64,000 nt of DNA from Bradyrhizobium cosmicum (GCF_007290395.2 NZ_CP041656.2:3844001-3908000), one strand, 5' to 3'; shown: positions 34,591 through 43,704, counted from the stretch's first letter. The notes: generated by a model not told the origin, from the letters alone. Program-made: numbers and translations.

Positions 34591-35256
34591 TCAGCGATGC
34601 CGCAGCCGGCGGTTGACCCGGCGCGCCAGATAATCCCCCGCGCTCTGGACGAGCTGCACCAGCGCGATCAGCACGACCACGACGGCGAGCATCATCTCCG
34701 GCATGAAGCGCTGGTAGCCGTAGCGGATGCCGAGATCGCCGAGGCCGCCGCCGCCGACAGCACCGACCATGGCGGAGTAGCCGAGCAGGCTGACCACCGC
34801 CAGCGTCAGGGCCAGAACCAGTCCGGGCAGCGCCTCGGGGATCAGCACCTTGAGCACGATCTGGATTGGCGAGGCCCCGAACGAGGATGCGGTCTCGATC
34901 AGGCCGCCGTCGACCTCGCGGATCGCTGCCTCGACGAGGCGCGCGATGAACGGCGTCGACGCGATGACCAGCGGCACGATCGCCGCGGTCGAGCCGATCG
35001 AGGTGCCGGCAATCAGCCGCGTGAATGGGATGATGGCGACGACCAGGATGATGAAAGGCGTCGAGCGCGTCGCGTTGACGACGATGCCGAGCACGCGATT
35101 GACGGCGGGCGCCGAGAACAGCTCGCCCTTCCTGCTGGTGGCGAGGAAGACCCCGAGCGGCAGGCCGAAGGCGGTGCCGAGCAGCGCCGCGATGCCGACC
35201 ATGTACAGGCTTTCGCCGGTGGCCTGGATGATCAGGTTGATGAGTTCAGGCGACAT
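34591..35256 (-). CDS. metI: Methionine ABC transporter permease
   Basis: 221 residues with five membrane helices. The cytoplasmic loop that contacts the ATPase is IETASSFGASPIQIVLKVLIPEALPG, matching the EAA motif of MetI, and the C-terminal region VSLLGYSAMVGAVGGGGLGDLGIRYGYQR is characteristic of the family. ATG 35256 is preferred over an upstream start at 35301 because it matches family length and overlaps the metN 3' end by 11 bases. It forms the inner membrane channel of the MetNIQ importer. Confidence 0.94.
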   Translation of the reverse strand: MSPELINLIIQATGESLYMVGIAALLGTAFGLPLGVFLATSRKGELFSAPAVNRVLGIVVNATRSTPFIILVVAIIPFTRLIAGTSIGSTAAIVPLVIASTPFIARLVEAAIREVDGGLIETASSFGASPIQIVLKVLIPEALPGLVLALTLAVVSLLGYSAMVGAVGGGGLGDLGIRYGYQRFMPEMMLAVVVVLIALVQLVQSAGDYLARRVNRRLRHR

Positions 35257-36382
35257 AGCCGAGACGCTCCGCCGAAAATTGATATTGAGACAGCCAGGCA
35301 AGCGTGCGCGTCACCGCGCCCTCGCCGCTGGGAATTCCAAGAGGAATGCCGAGCACCAGCGAGCCCACATGCTGACCGCCGATCTCGTCGATCCGGGCCG
35401 ACAGCAGCGCAACATCGAGGCCTAGCTCGCGCGCGAGCCGCGCCACCAGCGTGTCGCCGGCCCCTGCCCCGCGGACCTGGACGCGGATCACGGCCTGCCC
35501 GCCTACAGGCGGCTCCGCCACGATCCGGCTTTGCAGCGAGACCGGCAGGCTGTCGCCGATCGCCTCGGCCAGGAAGGATTGCGTGATCGGATGACTGGGA
35601 TGGGTGAAGATGTCGGCGACATGGCCGCTCTCGACGACGTGGCCGGCGTCGAGCACCACCACGTCCTTGGCGAGCTGGCGCACCACCGACATCTCGTGGG
35701 TGATCAACACGATGGTCACGCCCAGCTCGCGGTTGATGTTGGCGAGCAGGTCGAGGATGGCGCGCGTGGTCTGCGGATCGAGCGCCGAGGTCGCCTCGTC
35801 CGACAGCAGCACGCTCGGCCGCGTCGCCAGCGCCCGCGCGATCCCGACGCGCTGCTTCTGGCCGCCGGAAAGCTCGGAAGGATAACGGTCGTGCTTGTCA
35901 GCGATTCCGACCAGCGCCAGCAGCTCCGCAACGCGGGCCTTGATGTCGGCCTTGGTCCAGCCGGCGATCTCGAGCGGCAGCGCGATGTTGTCGGCCGCCG
36001 TGCGCGACGACAGCAGGTTGAAGTGCTGGAAGATCATGCCGATCGATCGCTGCGCCAGCCGCAATTCGCGGCCCGCCAGCGCCGAGATCTCTCTGTTATC
36101 GACGATGACATGACCCGTGGTCGGCTTCTCGAGCCCGTTGATCAGCCGGACCAGGCTCGACTTGCCGGCGCCGGACCGGCCGATCACACCCGTGATCGAC
36201 CCACGCGGAATCGCGAAATCGATATCCTGCAGCGCGTTGACGCCGGGCTTGCTGCGATAGGCCGGATAGGTCTTCGAGATGCCAGCGAAACGGACCATGG
36301 CGTCCGCTTCAACTGCGGCAGGTGAAATCGCTTCGAGCGTTTCGAGCGGTTGTCCGATCGCGAGCGATTGGTGGGCGTTCAT
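35246..36382 (-). CDS. metN: Methionine ABC transporter ATP-binding protein
   Basis: 378 residues. The ATPase domain carries Walker A GRSGAGKSSL, the signature LSGGQKQRVGIARALA, Walker B VLLSDEATSALD and the switch His in LITHEM. After residue 280 the regulatory NIL (C2) domain follows (VIRVQVRGAGAGDTLVARLAREL ... GSLVLGIPLG), which in MetN binds methionine and inhibits transport. The N-terminus is extended by about 30 residues before VRFAGISKTYPAY, so a later start is possible. First gene of metNIQ and preceded by a structured leader. Confidence 0.94.
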   Translation of the reverse strand: MNAHQSLAIGQPLETLEAISPAAVEADAMVRFAGISKTYPAYRSKPGVNALQDIDFAIPRGSITGVIGRSGAGKSSLVRLINGLEKPTTGHVIVDNREISALAGRELRLAQRSIGMIFQHFNLLSSRTAADNIALPLEIAGWTKADIKARVAELLALVGIADKHDRYPSELSGGQKQRVGIARALATRPSVLLSDEATSALDPQTTRAILDLLANINRELGVTIVLITHEMSVVRQLAKDVVVLDAGHVVESGHVADIFTHPSHPITQSFLAEAIGDSLPVSLQSRIVAEPPVGGQAVIRVQVRGAGAGDTLVARLARELGLDVALLSARIDEIGGQHVGSLVLGIPLGIPSGEGAVTRTLAWLSQYQFSAERLGYVA

Positions 36383-36410
36383 GGGAGGCGGCCTTCGTGC
36401 ACAATAGTTC

Positions 36411-36505
36411 GCTTGCCCGCTTGCCCCAGTGACCTGCGGGAATCTGGTCGCATGAGCGACGGGGTAAAACAGCGGCTACGCGGCTCAGATGCACCGCGCT
36501 GCACT
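36411..36505 (-). promoter_or_regulatory. Structured leader of metN, possible SAM-II-like element
   Basis: Reading on the minus strand toward metN, the segment GGTGCATCTGAGCCG is followed by AGCCGCTGTTTTACC, then a perfect hairpin GTCGC-TCAT-GCGAC (36460-36447) and a stem CCCGC/GCGGG (36440-36416) near the start codon. The first part resembles the rhizobial SAM-II (metA-type) riboswitch, which has a similar GATTTGAGCCG and AGCCACGTTAAA run, but the match is from memory and incomplete. The two stems are directly seen; the riboswitch identity is a guess. Confidence 0.3.
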
Positions 36506-36642
36506 GCAGCACGCACCATCGCCTTTTCAGGTCTTTCGTGCAATTTCAGATATTTGCGAGGAGTTGGACGAAGTTTTCCCAATCCTGCCTCAGAGAAGAA
36601 AATTTCCCTCGCCGGGGGTATCAGCCTCCGCTCGGGCTGACT

Positions 36643-37449
36643 CTATCGCCCCCTGAACTTCGGCTTGCGCCGCGTCAGGAACGCATCGACGCCCTCCTTG
36701 TGGTCCTCGCTGAGGCTGGCAAGCGCGAACTGGTCGACGTCCATGTGGCTTGCCAGATCGTCTAGCGCATGCGCGAGCCGGTTGACGGTGAGCTTCGTCA
36801 TGGCGACCGAGAGCGGCGGCTGCGCGGCGACCTTGCGCGCAAGCTCCATCGCGGCGTCGAACGCATGGCCGGGGTCGACCACCTGCTCGACCAGGCCCCA
36901 TTCGTAGGCTTCGTCCGCGCTGATGCGCTCATCGGCCAGGATCACCGCCTGCTTGGTGCGGGCCGGGCCGATCAGATGCAGCATGCGCGGGATGCTCTGC
37001 CAGCTCATGTTCATGCCGAGCCCGACCTCGGGCACGCGCAAATGCGCGTCGCGGCCCATGACTCGGAAGTCGAGCGCCACGGCCAAAGCCACGCCGCCGC
37101 CGACGCAGAAACCCTCGATCGCCGCGATCGTGATCTGCTCCATCTCCTGCCAGGCGTGAGTCAGGCGCGGCCCGAGCTTGAGGTGCCGCCTGAGCGTGCC
37201 GAGGTCCATGTCCTTGCGCGCGCGCCCTTCGGAATCCTTGAGGTCGAAGCCGGCACTGAAGGCGCTGGTGCTGCCCGTCAGCACCACGACGGAGGTCGCG
37301 GAATCGTCCTCGAAGCTGCGCGCGGCCGCGGTGAGCTGGCGCAGTGCCTCCGGTGACAGCGCGTTGATGCCGTCGCCGCGGTCGAACCGCACGATCGCGA
37401 TCCGCCCGTCCGGCCCCAGGCCCTTCTCGATCTTCACATAGTCCGTCAA
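36643..37449 (-). CDS. Enoyl-CoA hydratase/isomerase family protein
   Basis: 268 residues of the crotonase family. FSAGFDLKD provides the first oxyanion-hole region. AIEGFCVGGGVALAVALDFRVMGRDAHLRVPEVGLGMN covers the second oxyanion glycines and one catalytic Glu position (PEVGLG). ERISADEAYEWGLVEQVVDPG lies in the helix that follows. It probably hydrates or isomerises an acyl-CoA in the cytoplasm; the motifs do not fix the substrate. It lies 260 bases upstream of metN on the same strand and 31 bases downstream of an envelope protein gene. Confidence 0.9.
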   Translation of the reverse strand: MTDYVKIEKGLGPDGRIAIVRFDRGDGINALSPEALRQLTAAARSFEDDSATSVVVLTGSTSAFSAGFDLKDSEGRARKDMDLGTLRRHLKLGPRLTHAWQEMEQITIAAIEGFCVGGGVALAVALDFRVMGRDAHLRVPEVGLGMNMSWQSIPRMLHLIGPARTKQAVILADERISADEAYEWGLVEQVVDPGHAFDAAMELARKVAAQPPLSVAMTKLTVNRLAHALDDLASHMDVDQFALASLSEDHKEGVDAFLTRRKPKFRGR

Positions 37450-37480
37450 GGCAATCTCCCCGGTTTCCTGTTGGTCTTGA

Positions 37481-38239
37481 TCACAAATGCCCGGTCCGCC
37501 GATGCTCCGGCTGGGAGCCTTCCACCGGAAACCGGATCGTGGTGCCGAGCGTGATCCAGTTGGCGTTCTCGCCGGTGATGTTGCGGCCGTAGATCACGTC
37601 CACGGAGAATATCTCGTTCGGGCGGTAGCGCATGCCGGTCTGGAAGCGCGGCTGCACGATGCTTGCGATCTCGGAGGCTCCGGCCTGCCCGTACGCTTCG
37701 ATCGTCCATTGCAACGTGTCGGTAAACTTCCAGTCGAAACCGACGCCATAGGTCAGATAATGCCGGTCGACGCTGCGATCCCAGAGCCAGCCGCCGTTGA
37801 CGTTGATGCGCATGGTCTCGGACAGGCGAAAGGTTGCGGGGATGACGGCAAAGGCGGTCAGCGCCTCGCCGGTCGCAGCATCGAACGATCCTCCGCCATA
37901 GGCCGACAATCCCCACCGGCCGATCCCGGTCGGGATGAAATTGGTCTTGGCTTTCGGAGCCAATGTCGTGCTCCAGTCGCCATCGCTGCGGGCCCGGATG
38001 GTCTGCAGGCTCAGCTCGATCGGCCTGAAGGGATCGACGACGCAGGACGGATTGGCGACCGCGGAGACATCCGTATTGGACGCAGCCGAGATCCAGCTCT
38101 CGACCTTGCAGGAGCCGACTTCGGAGATATCGGCGGCATCCACCGCATAGGCGCCATTCGCGGCACGCGCATCCTGCGGCGCGAATGCGACAAGTGTCGC
38201 GACTGCGGCGGCCATTCCAGTGTGTGCAGCCCATCCCAT
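37481..38239 (-). CDS. Exported beta-rich envelope protein, probable outer-membrane barrel
   Basis: 252 residues. A signal peptide ([19 protein letters not shown] region) is followed by alternating hydrophobic strands ending in aromatic residues: [56 protein letters not shown] and [23 protein letters not shown]. Two cysteines near the N-terminus ([15 protein letters not shown]) could pair. The pattern suits a small outer-membrane barrel, although the end (PEHRRTGHL) lacks the usual terminal Phe. No family is recognised. Confidence 0.65.
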   Translation of the reverse strand: MGWAAHTGMAAAVATLVAFAPQDARAANGAYAVDAADISEVGSCKVESWISAASNTDVSAVANPSCVVDPFRPIELSLQTIRARSDGDWSTTLAPKAKTNFIPTGIGRWGLSAYGGGSFDAATGEALTAFAVIPATFRLSETMRINVNGGWLWDRSVDRHYLTYGVGFDWKFTDTLQWTIEAYGQAGASEIASIVQPRFQTGMRYRPNEIFSVDVIYGRNITGENANWITLGTTIRFPVEGSQPEHRRTGHL

Positions 38240-38302
38240 AGTGGGATGTTAGCAGAGTCTTCGCCTCGACAACGGCCGGATTCTGGGACTATCTTCGCAC
38301 TC

Positions 38303-38929
38303 ATGAGTGAACATCATCACGACCACGATCACGACCATTCCGAGCTGTCGGAGACCGAGCTGCGCGTGCGCGCGCTCGAGACCATTCTGACCGAAAAAGG
38401 CTATGTCGAGCCGGCTGCGCTCGACGCCATCATCCAGGCCTACGAGACCAAGATCGGCCCGCATAACGGCGCGCGCGTCGTCGCCAAGGCCTGGACCGAT
38501 CCGGCCTTCAAGGCGGCGCTCCTGGAGGACGGCAGCAAGGCCATCGGCACGCTCGGCCATGTCAGCCGCGTCGGCGACCATCTCGTCGTGGTCGAGAACA
38601 CCCCTGAGCGCCACAACATGGTCGTGTGCACGCTGTGCTCCTGCTACCCCTGGGAAATGCTGGGGCTGCCGCCGGTCTGGTACAAGGCCTCGCCCTATCG
38701 CTCGCGCGCGGTGAAGGACCCGCGCGGCGTGCTCGCCGATTTCGACGTCACGCTGCCGGAGGACATTGAAATCCGGGTCTGGGACTCGACCGCCGAGACG
38801 CGTTTCCTGGTGCTGCCGATGCGGCCCGAGGGCACCGAAGGCTGGAGTGAGGAGCAGCTCGCAGACCTCGTCACGCGCGATTCCATGATCGGCACCGGCT
38901 TCCCCAAAACGCCCGGAGCGCCCTCATGA
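38303..38929 (+). CDS. nthA: Nitrile hydratase alpha subunit, cobalt type
   Basis: 208 residues. The metal-binding loop [10 protein letters not shown] has the C-T-L-C-S-C sequence of cobalt nitrile hydratases (the iron type has Ser in second place); two cysteines are normally oxidised. A His-rich start ([13 protein letters not shown]) might bind metal. The enzyme hydrates nitriles to amides in the cytoplasm as an alpha-beta heterodimer. Its stop overlaps the beta-subunit start (ATGA). ATG 38303 gives family length; a longer upstream frame is antisense to the envelope protein gene. Confidence 0.96.
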   Translation: MSEHHHDHDHDHSELSETELRVRALETILTEKGYVEPAALDAIIQAYETKIGPHNGARVVAKAWTDPAFKAALLEDGSKAIGTLGHVSRVGDHLVVVENTPERHNMVVCTLCSCYPWEMLGLPPVWYKASPYRSRAVKDPRGVLADFDVTLPEDIEIRVWDSTAETRFLVLPMRPEGTEGWSEEQLADLVTRDSMIGTGFPKTPGAPS

Positions 38930-39588
38930 ACGGCGTGCACGACATGGGCGGCATGGATGGGTTCGGCAAGGTCGAACCCGAGCCGAACGAGCCGATGTTT
39001 CACGCCGATTGGGAATCACGCGTCCTCGCCATGGTGCGCGCGATGGGCGCGGCCGGCGCTTTCAATATCGATACCTCACGCTTCTATCGCGAGACGCTGC
39101 CACCGGACGTTTATCTCTCGAGCTCCTACTACAAGAAATGGTTTCTCGGCCTCGAGGAGATGTTGATCGAGAAGGGCTACCTCACCCGCGATGAGGTTGC
39201 CGCCGGCCACGCGATGCAGCCGGCGAAGGCGCTCAAGCACGGCAAGTTCGATCTCAGCCAGGTCGAGCGCGTGATGGTGCGCGGCAAGTTCGGCCGCACC
39301 GCGCCTGCGCCCGCCAAATTCAATATCGGCGACAAGGTGCGCGCCAAGAACATCCACCCGGCCACCCATACGCGGCTGCCGCGCTATGTACGCGGACATG
39401 TCGGGGTGGTCGAACTGAATCACGGCTGCCACGTGTTTCCGGATTCGGCTGCGATGGAGCTCGGCGAAAATCCGCAATGGCTCTACACGGTCGTATTCGA
39501 AGGCCGCGATCTCTGGGGTGAGGATGGCGATCCGACCCTCAAGGTCTCGATCGACGCGTTTGAGCCATATCTGGATCCGGCGTCATGA
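38926..39588 (+). CDS. nthB: Nitrile hydratase beta subunit
   Basis: 220 residues. It opens [23 protein letters not shown], the standard beta-subunit N-terminus, and ends with the SH3-like domain [43 protein letters not shown] and [30 protein letters not shown]. Both arginines that contact the oxidised alpha cysteines lie in the first half of such proteins. It overlaps nthA and the activator gene by four bases on each side, so the three are translationally coupled. Confidence 0.96.
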   Translation: MNGVHDMGGMDGFGKVEPEPNEPMFHADWESRVLAMVRAMGAAGAFNIDTSRFYRETLPPDVYLSSSYYKKWFLGLEEMLIEKGYLTRDEVAAGHAMQPAKALKHGKFDLSQVERVMVRGKFGRTAPAPAKFNIGDKVRAKNIHPATHTRLPRYVRGHVGVVELNHGCHVFPDSAAMELGENPQWLYTVVFEGRDLWGEDGDPTLKVSIDAFEPYLDPAS

Positions 39589-39962
39589 GCAGCGCGCTTG
39601 CGGCCGCCGCCACGGCGGCCATTCCGAGCATTCCGCGCGACGACGAGGGCCCGGTGTTCCGCGCGCCCTGGGAGGCACATGCCTTCGCCATGGCGTTGAG
39701 CCTGCACGATCGCGGCGTGTTCACCTGGCCGGAATGGGCCGCGGCCCTCGCCGACGAGATCAAGCGTGCACAGGCCGCCGGCGATCCTGACACTGGCGAG
39801 ACCTACTATCTGCACTGGCTCGCCACGCTGGAAGGACTGGTTGCACGCAAGGGCGTCGCCTCGATGGACACGCTGCACCGTTATCGTGACGCCTGGGACC
39901 ACGCGGCGGATCGCACGCCGCACGGCAAGCCGATCGAGCTGCGGCCGGAAGATTTTGGTTAG
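39585..39962 (+). CDS. Nitrile hydratase accessory protein (P14K/activator type)
   Basis: 125 residues with the accessory-protein pattern VFRAPWEAHAFAMALSLHDRGVFTWPEWAAALADEIKRAQ, then TYYLHWLATLEGLVARKGV. It is related to the N-terminal half of the beta subunit. In cobalt nitrile hydratases this small protein carries out self-subunit swapping, which inserts the cobalt-loaded alpha subunit. Its location right after nthAB with ATGA overlap fits that role. No nitrilase or amidase gene follows directly. Confidence 0.92.
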   Translation: MSSALAAAATAAIPSIPRDDEGPVFRAPWEAHAFAMALSLHDRGVFTWPEWAAALADEIKRAQAAGDPDTGETYYLHWLATLEGLVARKGVASMDTLHRYRDAWDHAADRTPHGKPIELRPEDFG

Positions 39963-40018
39963 CCGGCGCACGAACCCGCAGCCTGCGCGCGCTTTGCATC
40001 TAATCTAATGTCGGCTTG

Positions 40019-40032
40019 TTGACCGCGGGCAA
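40019..40032. promoter_or_regulatory. FixK-like box upstream of the FmdE-like operon
   Basis: TTGACCGCGGGCAA fits TTG(A/C)-N6-(T/G)CAA. Class II spacing predicts a start near 40067 and a 16-base leader before GTG 40083, the same spacing as the exact boxes at 14.3 and 28.5 kb. TATCAA at 40056-40061 could be the -10. One degenerate position makes chance occurrence more likely than for the exact sites. Confidence 0.42.
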
Positions 40033-40082
40033 ACGCGCGGGATAACGCATCCGGGTATCAACCGTCGTCATCGCGGGGACCT

Positions 40083-40613
40083 GTGAGCGCACCAGCCGGA
40101 AACGGACCGACAATCACGATCATGGCCGAAGAGGAACCCGTCGAAATTGGTTTCCCGATGGTGGCCGCCTATCACGGCCAATCCGCTCTTGCGATGGCCG
40201 CGATCGTATTTCAGGCGCAGCGCGCGGCAATCGCCCTGTTGTCGCCCGAGGCGATACCGGCGCGAGGCGACATCAGCATCGTGAGCGGACACCCCGGCCC
40301 CGGCGTGCGGGACGCATTCGAGTTCGTCACGCGCGCGGTCACCCGCGGGGCCTATACCGTCGATCGCGCGCGGCCTGACGCGAGGTTCGTGCCGGGCCAG
40401 GACATCTCCTACAGCTTCCGAATGACCATCGCTGAGCGAACCGCTGAGATCGCGCTGCTGCCTGGCGTGTTGCCCGAGCGGTTCTTCGATCTCGTGTTTA
40501 ACAAGTCTCGCACCGCGGCGCAGGAGCGCGAGCTGAGCGCATTGAAACGCTCCATCGCCGAGCAGGTTCTGGCGAAGAGTCCAGCCACGCTCTTCTCGAT
40601 CCGTGCGAGCTGA
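40083..40613 (+). CDS. FmdE-like protein of unknown function
   Basis: 176 residues. AAYHGQSALAMAAIVFQAQRAAIALL and SIVSGHPGPGVRDAFEFVTRAVTRG are laid out like FmdE domains, which are found beside formylmethanofuran dehydrogenase genes and with metal transporters. The usual FHGHxCPG cysteine is replaced (YHGQSALA), so metal binding may differ. The start is GTG 40083 with a purine-rich GGGGAC upstream. It leads a tight plus-strand unit with two amidotransferase-fold proteins and faces a FecBCD-type importer and TonB receptor, so a role in handling a metal chelate is likely but not shown. Confidence 0.55.
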   Translation: MSAPAGNGPTITIMAEEEPVEIGFPMVAAYHGQSALAMAAIVFQAQRAAIALLSPEAIPARGDISIVSGHPGPGVRDAFEFVTRAVTRGAYTVDRARPDARFVPGQDISYSFRMTIAERTAEIALLPGVLPERFFDLVFNKSRTAAQERELSALKRSIAEQVLAKSPATLFSIRAS

Positions 40614-40616
40614 TCG

Positions 40617-41219
40617 ATGAAGCCCGGACTGGCTCTCAGCTTCGGTTACGACGACGGGTCGCTGCGCACCTTCGCGGACGCCAGGCTCCAGCCGGACGTC
40701 GTGCTGCGCGACATCTATTCCCTGCCGGAAATCGATCTGAATGATTTCAGCGTGCTGTTCATCAGTATGCACAGCGACCAGCGCTTCCTTGCGGCTCGGG
40801 CCTCCCAGATCGAGAACTACCTGATCCGCGGCGGTGTCGTCGTCGCAAACGGTCACCATGCCTATCCCTACCTGCCGCGCATGGCGGGTTTCCACACCAT
40901 TGACGGCTACAAACTGAGCGACATCACGGTGCTGCGCCTCGCCGAGCATCCGATCTGGCACGGCATCGATCCGCACGATCTGACCTTTCGCCGCGGCGTC
41001 TCCGGCTTCTATGGACGGGTCTGGCACGACGCACCGCCGGATGCGCTGGTCATCCACGCCCTCGGTCATCCGGGTTTGCCGGTCGACTTCATCTATCCAG
41101 TCGGAGATGGCCGCGTTCTCTTCCACGGGGGTAACGACCTCTGGACATTCGGCGGGGAGGACAAGCCGCTGGTGCCGCGCATCATGCAATGGGTCGCCTC
41201 GGGACGAAACGTACAATGA
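40617..41219 (+). CDS. Amidotransferase-fold (ThuA/GATase-1-like) protein, first of a tandem pair
   Basis: 200 residues of alpha/beta flavodoxin-like pattern. LNDFSVLFISMHSDQRFLAA followed by QIENYLIRGGVVVANGHHAYPYLPRM resembles the nucleophile elbow region of class I glutamine amidotransferase-like or ThuA-like proteins, with NGHH where a Cys nucleophile would stand. HPIWHGIDPHDLTFRRGVSGFYGRVWHDAP and VGDGRVLFHGGNDLWTFGG also fit that fold. Catalytic activity is therefore doubtful. It starts three bases after the FmdE-like gene and overlaps the next gene by four bases. Confidence 0.6.
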   Translation: MKPGLALSFGYDDGSLRTFADARLQPDVVLRDIYSLPEIDLNDFSVLFISMHSDQRFLAARASQIENYLIRGGVVVANGHHAYPYLPRMAGFHTIDGYKLSDITVLRLAEHPIWHGIDPHDLTFRRGVSGFYGRVWHDAPPDALVIHALGHPGLPVDFIYPVGDGRVLFHGGNDLWTFGGEDKPLVPRIMQWVASGRNVQ

Positions 41220-41845
41220 GTTTGGCGATCCTCGACGGCGGCACGTTCTACCACCACACGGCGATTCACGGCCCACGCTACCGTGCGCTGTTCGACAAGA
41301 TCATCTATGCCCCTGAGCTCGCGGCCGATGCTTTGGCCGGCGTCACGTTCCTGATCGTCCCGGATCGCATCAATCCGAACATTCTGCGCGCCAAGCGCGA
41401 GGTTCTGATCGATTTCGTGAAAGCTGGCCGCACGCTGGTCGTGCTTGGCGAGAACCGGGCCGATACATGGCTGCCCGGGGTCACATGGGCGGCCCGGCCG
41501 ACGAATTTCTGGTGGTGGCTCGACAAGGATGCGCGACCACCGAACCGCCTGCTGGCGCCCGACCATGACTTTTTCCGGGCGGTGCCGTTCGAAAACACCA
41601 TCTGGCACTTTCACGGTGTCTTGACGCCGCCTGCCGGGGCTCGAGCGCTGATCGACGTGCCCGCCGATCCCGAGGGACGAGACAGCGGCGGCGCGCTGCT
41701 CTACGAGGATCGCGTGACGCTGCCGGGCCGGTTGCTCGTCGCGACGCTGGATCCATTCTATCATCATGGTAGCCATTTCATGCCCGCAGCCACGAAGCTC
41801 CTCGACGGATTCCTGCCCTGGGCGAGGCAACAGGCTGCGGCCTGA
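41216..41845 (+). CDS. Amidotransferase-fold protein, second of a tandem pair
   Basis: 209 residues, similar in layout to the preceding product: FDKIIYAPELAADALAGVTFLIVPDRINPNIL, then FVKAGRTLVVLGENRADTWLPG, where the elbow is GEN rather than GxC. WHFHGVLTPPAGARALIDV and GRLLVATLDPFYHHGSHFMPAATKLLDGFLPW follow. Conserved His and aromatic residues may bind ligand. The ATGA overlap with the upstream gene indicates coupled synthesis and perhaps a heterodimer. Function unknown; the gene converges with the ABC transporter operon. Confidence 0.6.
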   Translation: MSLAILDGGTFYHHTAIHGPRYRALFDKIIYAPELAADALAGVTFLIVPDRINPNILRAKREVLIDFVKAGRTLVVLGENRADTWLPGVTWAARPTNFWWWLDKDARPPNRLLAPDHDFFRAVPFENTIWHFHGVLTPPAGARALIDVPADPEGRDSGGALLYEDRVTLPGRLLVATLDPFYHHGSHFMPAATKLLDGFLPWARQQAAA

Positions 41846-41866
41846 CGCAATCCAGGCTAGCCGGCT

Positions 41867-42646
41867 TCAGCGCTCGACGGACAGATCCGGTAGCTTGGTC
41901 CGCAGGCCATGCAAGGGCACGATCGCGGCCGCCGTCTCCTCGTCGGCATCAACGTCCACGCGGCGTACCGGCACGCCATACATCCGCGTGAGATTGCCTT
42001 CGGTCAGCACCGTTTCGGTTGGGCCGGTGATGTGAGCGGCGTCTCGCTGCATCAGCAAGGTCGTATCGGCGATGCCGATCGCATGGTCCGGATGATGCGT
42101 CGTGAACAGCACTGTGAGCCCGAGGGAGCCTGCGAGGCGCAGAAGCAGGCGAAGAACGACGCCCTGATTGGCGATATCGAGCGCCGAGGCGGGCTCGTCC
42201 AGCACCAGCACCTTGCAGTCGCTGGCCAGTGCGCGGGCCAGCAGGATCAACTGCCGCTGACCGCCGCTGAGCCGGTCGTAACGCTGCTCCGCGAGAGCCA
42301 CGAGGCCGACCTCCTCGAGACACTCATATGCACGCTCCCTGTCCTTGCGGCCCGGCGAGCTGAATCTACTAAGGTAGCGGCTCCGTCCCAGCAGCACCAT
42401 GTCGATAGCGCAATAGGATTGGTCGGCCGTCAGGGCCTGCGGCACAAAGCCGACGTGGCCATCGATTGCAATGCTTCCTTCCGCCAGGACCAATGATCCG
42501 CAGATCGCCCGCAGCAAGGTGGTCTTGCCGCAGCCGTTCGGCCCCAAGATCGCAGCGATCCGCCCCGAGGGAAACGTCACCGACAACTCGCGAAACAGCC
42601 AGTGCTCCGGCCTGAACCTGTGGCCTGCATTCTCGATGCGGATCAT
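41867..42646 (-). CDS. FecE/BtuD-type ABC transporter ATP-binding protein
   Basis: 259 residues. Walker A is GPNGCGKTTLLRAI, the signature LSGGQRQLILLARAL, Walker B VLVLDEPASALD, and the switch His in FTTHHPDHA. The N-terminal RFRPEHWLFRELSVTFPSG fits the family that energises siderophore, haem and cobalamin uptake. It overlaps the permease gene (ATGA). The C-terminal extension after TLLMQRDAA (TETVLTEGNLTRMYGVPVRRVDVDADEE) is typical of this subgroup. Confidence 0.93.
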   Translation of the reverse strand: MIRIENAGHRFRPEHWLFRELSVTFPSGRIAAILGPNGCGKTTLLRAICGSLVLAEGSIAIDGHVGFVPQALTADQSYCAIDMVLLGRSRYLSRFSSPGRKDRERAYECLEEVGLVALAEQRYDRLSGGQRQLILLARALASDCKVLVLDEPASALDIANQGVVLRLLLRLAGSLGLTVLFTTHHPDHAIGIADTTLLMQRDAAHITGPTETVLTEGNLTRMYGVPVRRVDVDADEETAAAIVPLHGLRTKLPDLSVER

Positions 42647-43704
42647 GCTGCGCCGCTCCTCGTGGTGCGCCTGAGCAGCAGCGCGAAGATCGGCGTGCCG
42701 ACGATGGCGGTAATGATTCCGACCGGAATTTCGGCAGCCGTGAGTGACCGTGCCAGCGTGTCCGCCGCAACCAGGAAGATGGCGCCGAGGAACGTCGACA
42801 CCGGCAGAAGCTGGCGGTTGTCCGCTCCGACGATCATGCGCGCGAGGTTGGGAACGATGAGGCCCACCCAGCCGATGGTTCCACTCACCGCGACCTGCGA
42901 CGAGATCGCAAGACAGGCCGCGGCCAGAAGGATGAAGCGGTCGCGAGCGGGATTGACGCCGAGCGTCCGCGCCTCATCATCTCCAAGTGAAAGCACGTTG
43001 ACCCGCCAGCGCATGCCGATCAGCACCGCGCCGGCGATGGCGGTGCAGGATGCAATCAAGCCGAATTGCGGCCAGGTCGACGAGGCAAAGCTGCCCAGCA
43101 GCCAGAATACGATCACCTGCAGGGTCGTTTCCGGATCGGCCAGATATGTCACCAGCCCTACCAGGGCGCTGCAGAACGCGCCGACCACCACGCCGGCGAG
43201 AACGAGAGTGAGGATCGGCGAGAGATCGTCGCTGCGATGAAGCGCGAGCACGGCAATCAGCGCCAGCGCCGCGCCTCCGAATGCGCCGATCTGGACGAGT
43301 GGCCCGAACCCTACGAGGAAAATGACGGTGACACCTCCGAGGGCGGCACCGGAGGATGCTCCGATCGTCTGTGGACCGACCAGCGGATTGCGGAAGATCG
43401 CCTGAAGCACCGCGCCGCACAGCGACAACCCTGCTCCCGCGATGGCGGCGATCAGCACGCGCGGCAGCCTCACCGTTTCGACGACGACAGCTTCGGTCGG
43501 ATTCCACGTCACCTTGATTTCGACGAGGTGCGACACGATGATCGAGAGCACGGTGCCGAACGGGACGTGGTACCGCCCTGACGTGATCGACCACAGCAAG
43601 ACCAGGATCAAGCTCGCGGCGAGCGCAGCGTACAGCAGGACCAGGGATCTTTCACGCGACGAGCGAACTGCCGGCCCCGATCGTGAGATTGCGCTTCTCA
43701 TCAA
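42643..43704 (-). CDS. FecCD-family ABC transporter permease
   Basis: 353 residues and about ten membrane helices. The family runs are RLPRVLIAAIAGAGLSLCGAVLQAIFRNPLVGPQTIGASSGAALGG and SGTIGWVGLIVPNLARMIVGADNRQLLPVSTFLGAIFLVAADTLAR. A homodimer forms the inner membrane channel for iron-siderophore, haem or cobalamin. It overlaps both neighbours (ATGA at each side), so binding protein, permease and ATPase are translated as one unit. Confidence 0.94.
   Translation of the reverse strand: MMRSAISRSGPAVRSSRERSLVLLYAALAASLILVLLWSITSGRYHVPFGTVLSIIVSHLVEIKVTWNPTEAVVVETVRLPRVLIAAIAGAGLSLCGAVLQAIFRNPLVGPQTIGASSGAALGGVTVIFLVGFGPLVQIGAFGGAALALIAVLALHRSDDLSPILTLVLAGVVVGAFCSALVGLVTYLADPETTLQVIVFWLLGSFASSTWPQFGLIASCTAIAGAVLIGMRWRVNVLSLGDDEARTLGVNPARDRFILLAAACLAISSQVAVSGTIGWVGLIVPNLARMIVGADNRQLLPVSTFLGAIFLVAADTLARSLTAAEIPVGIITAIVGTPIFALLLRRTTRSGAA

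Noticed and set aside
36430..36480. Plus-strand resemblance to a cobalamin riboswitch core (GGGAATCTGGTCG)
   Set aside because: Only a few bases match, no B12 box or pairing partner, and no plus-strand gene follows.
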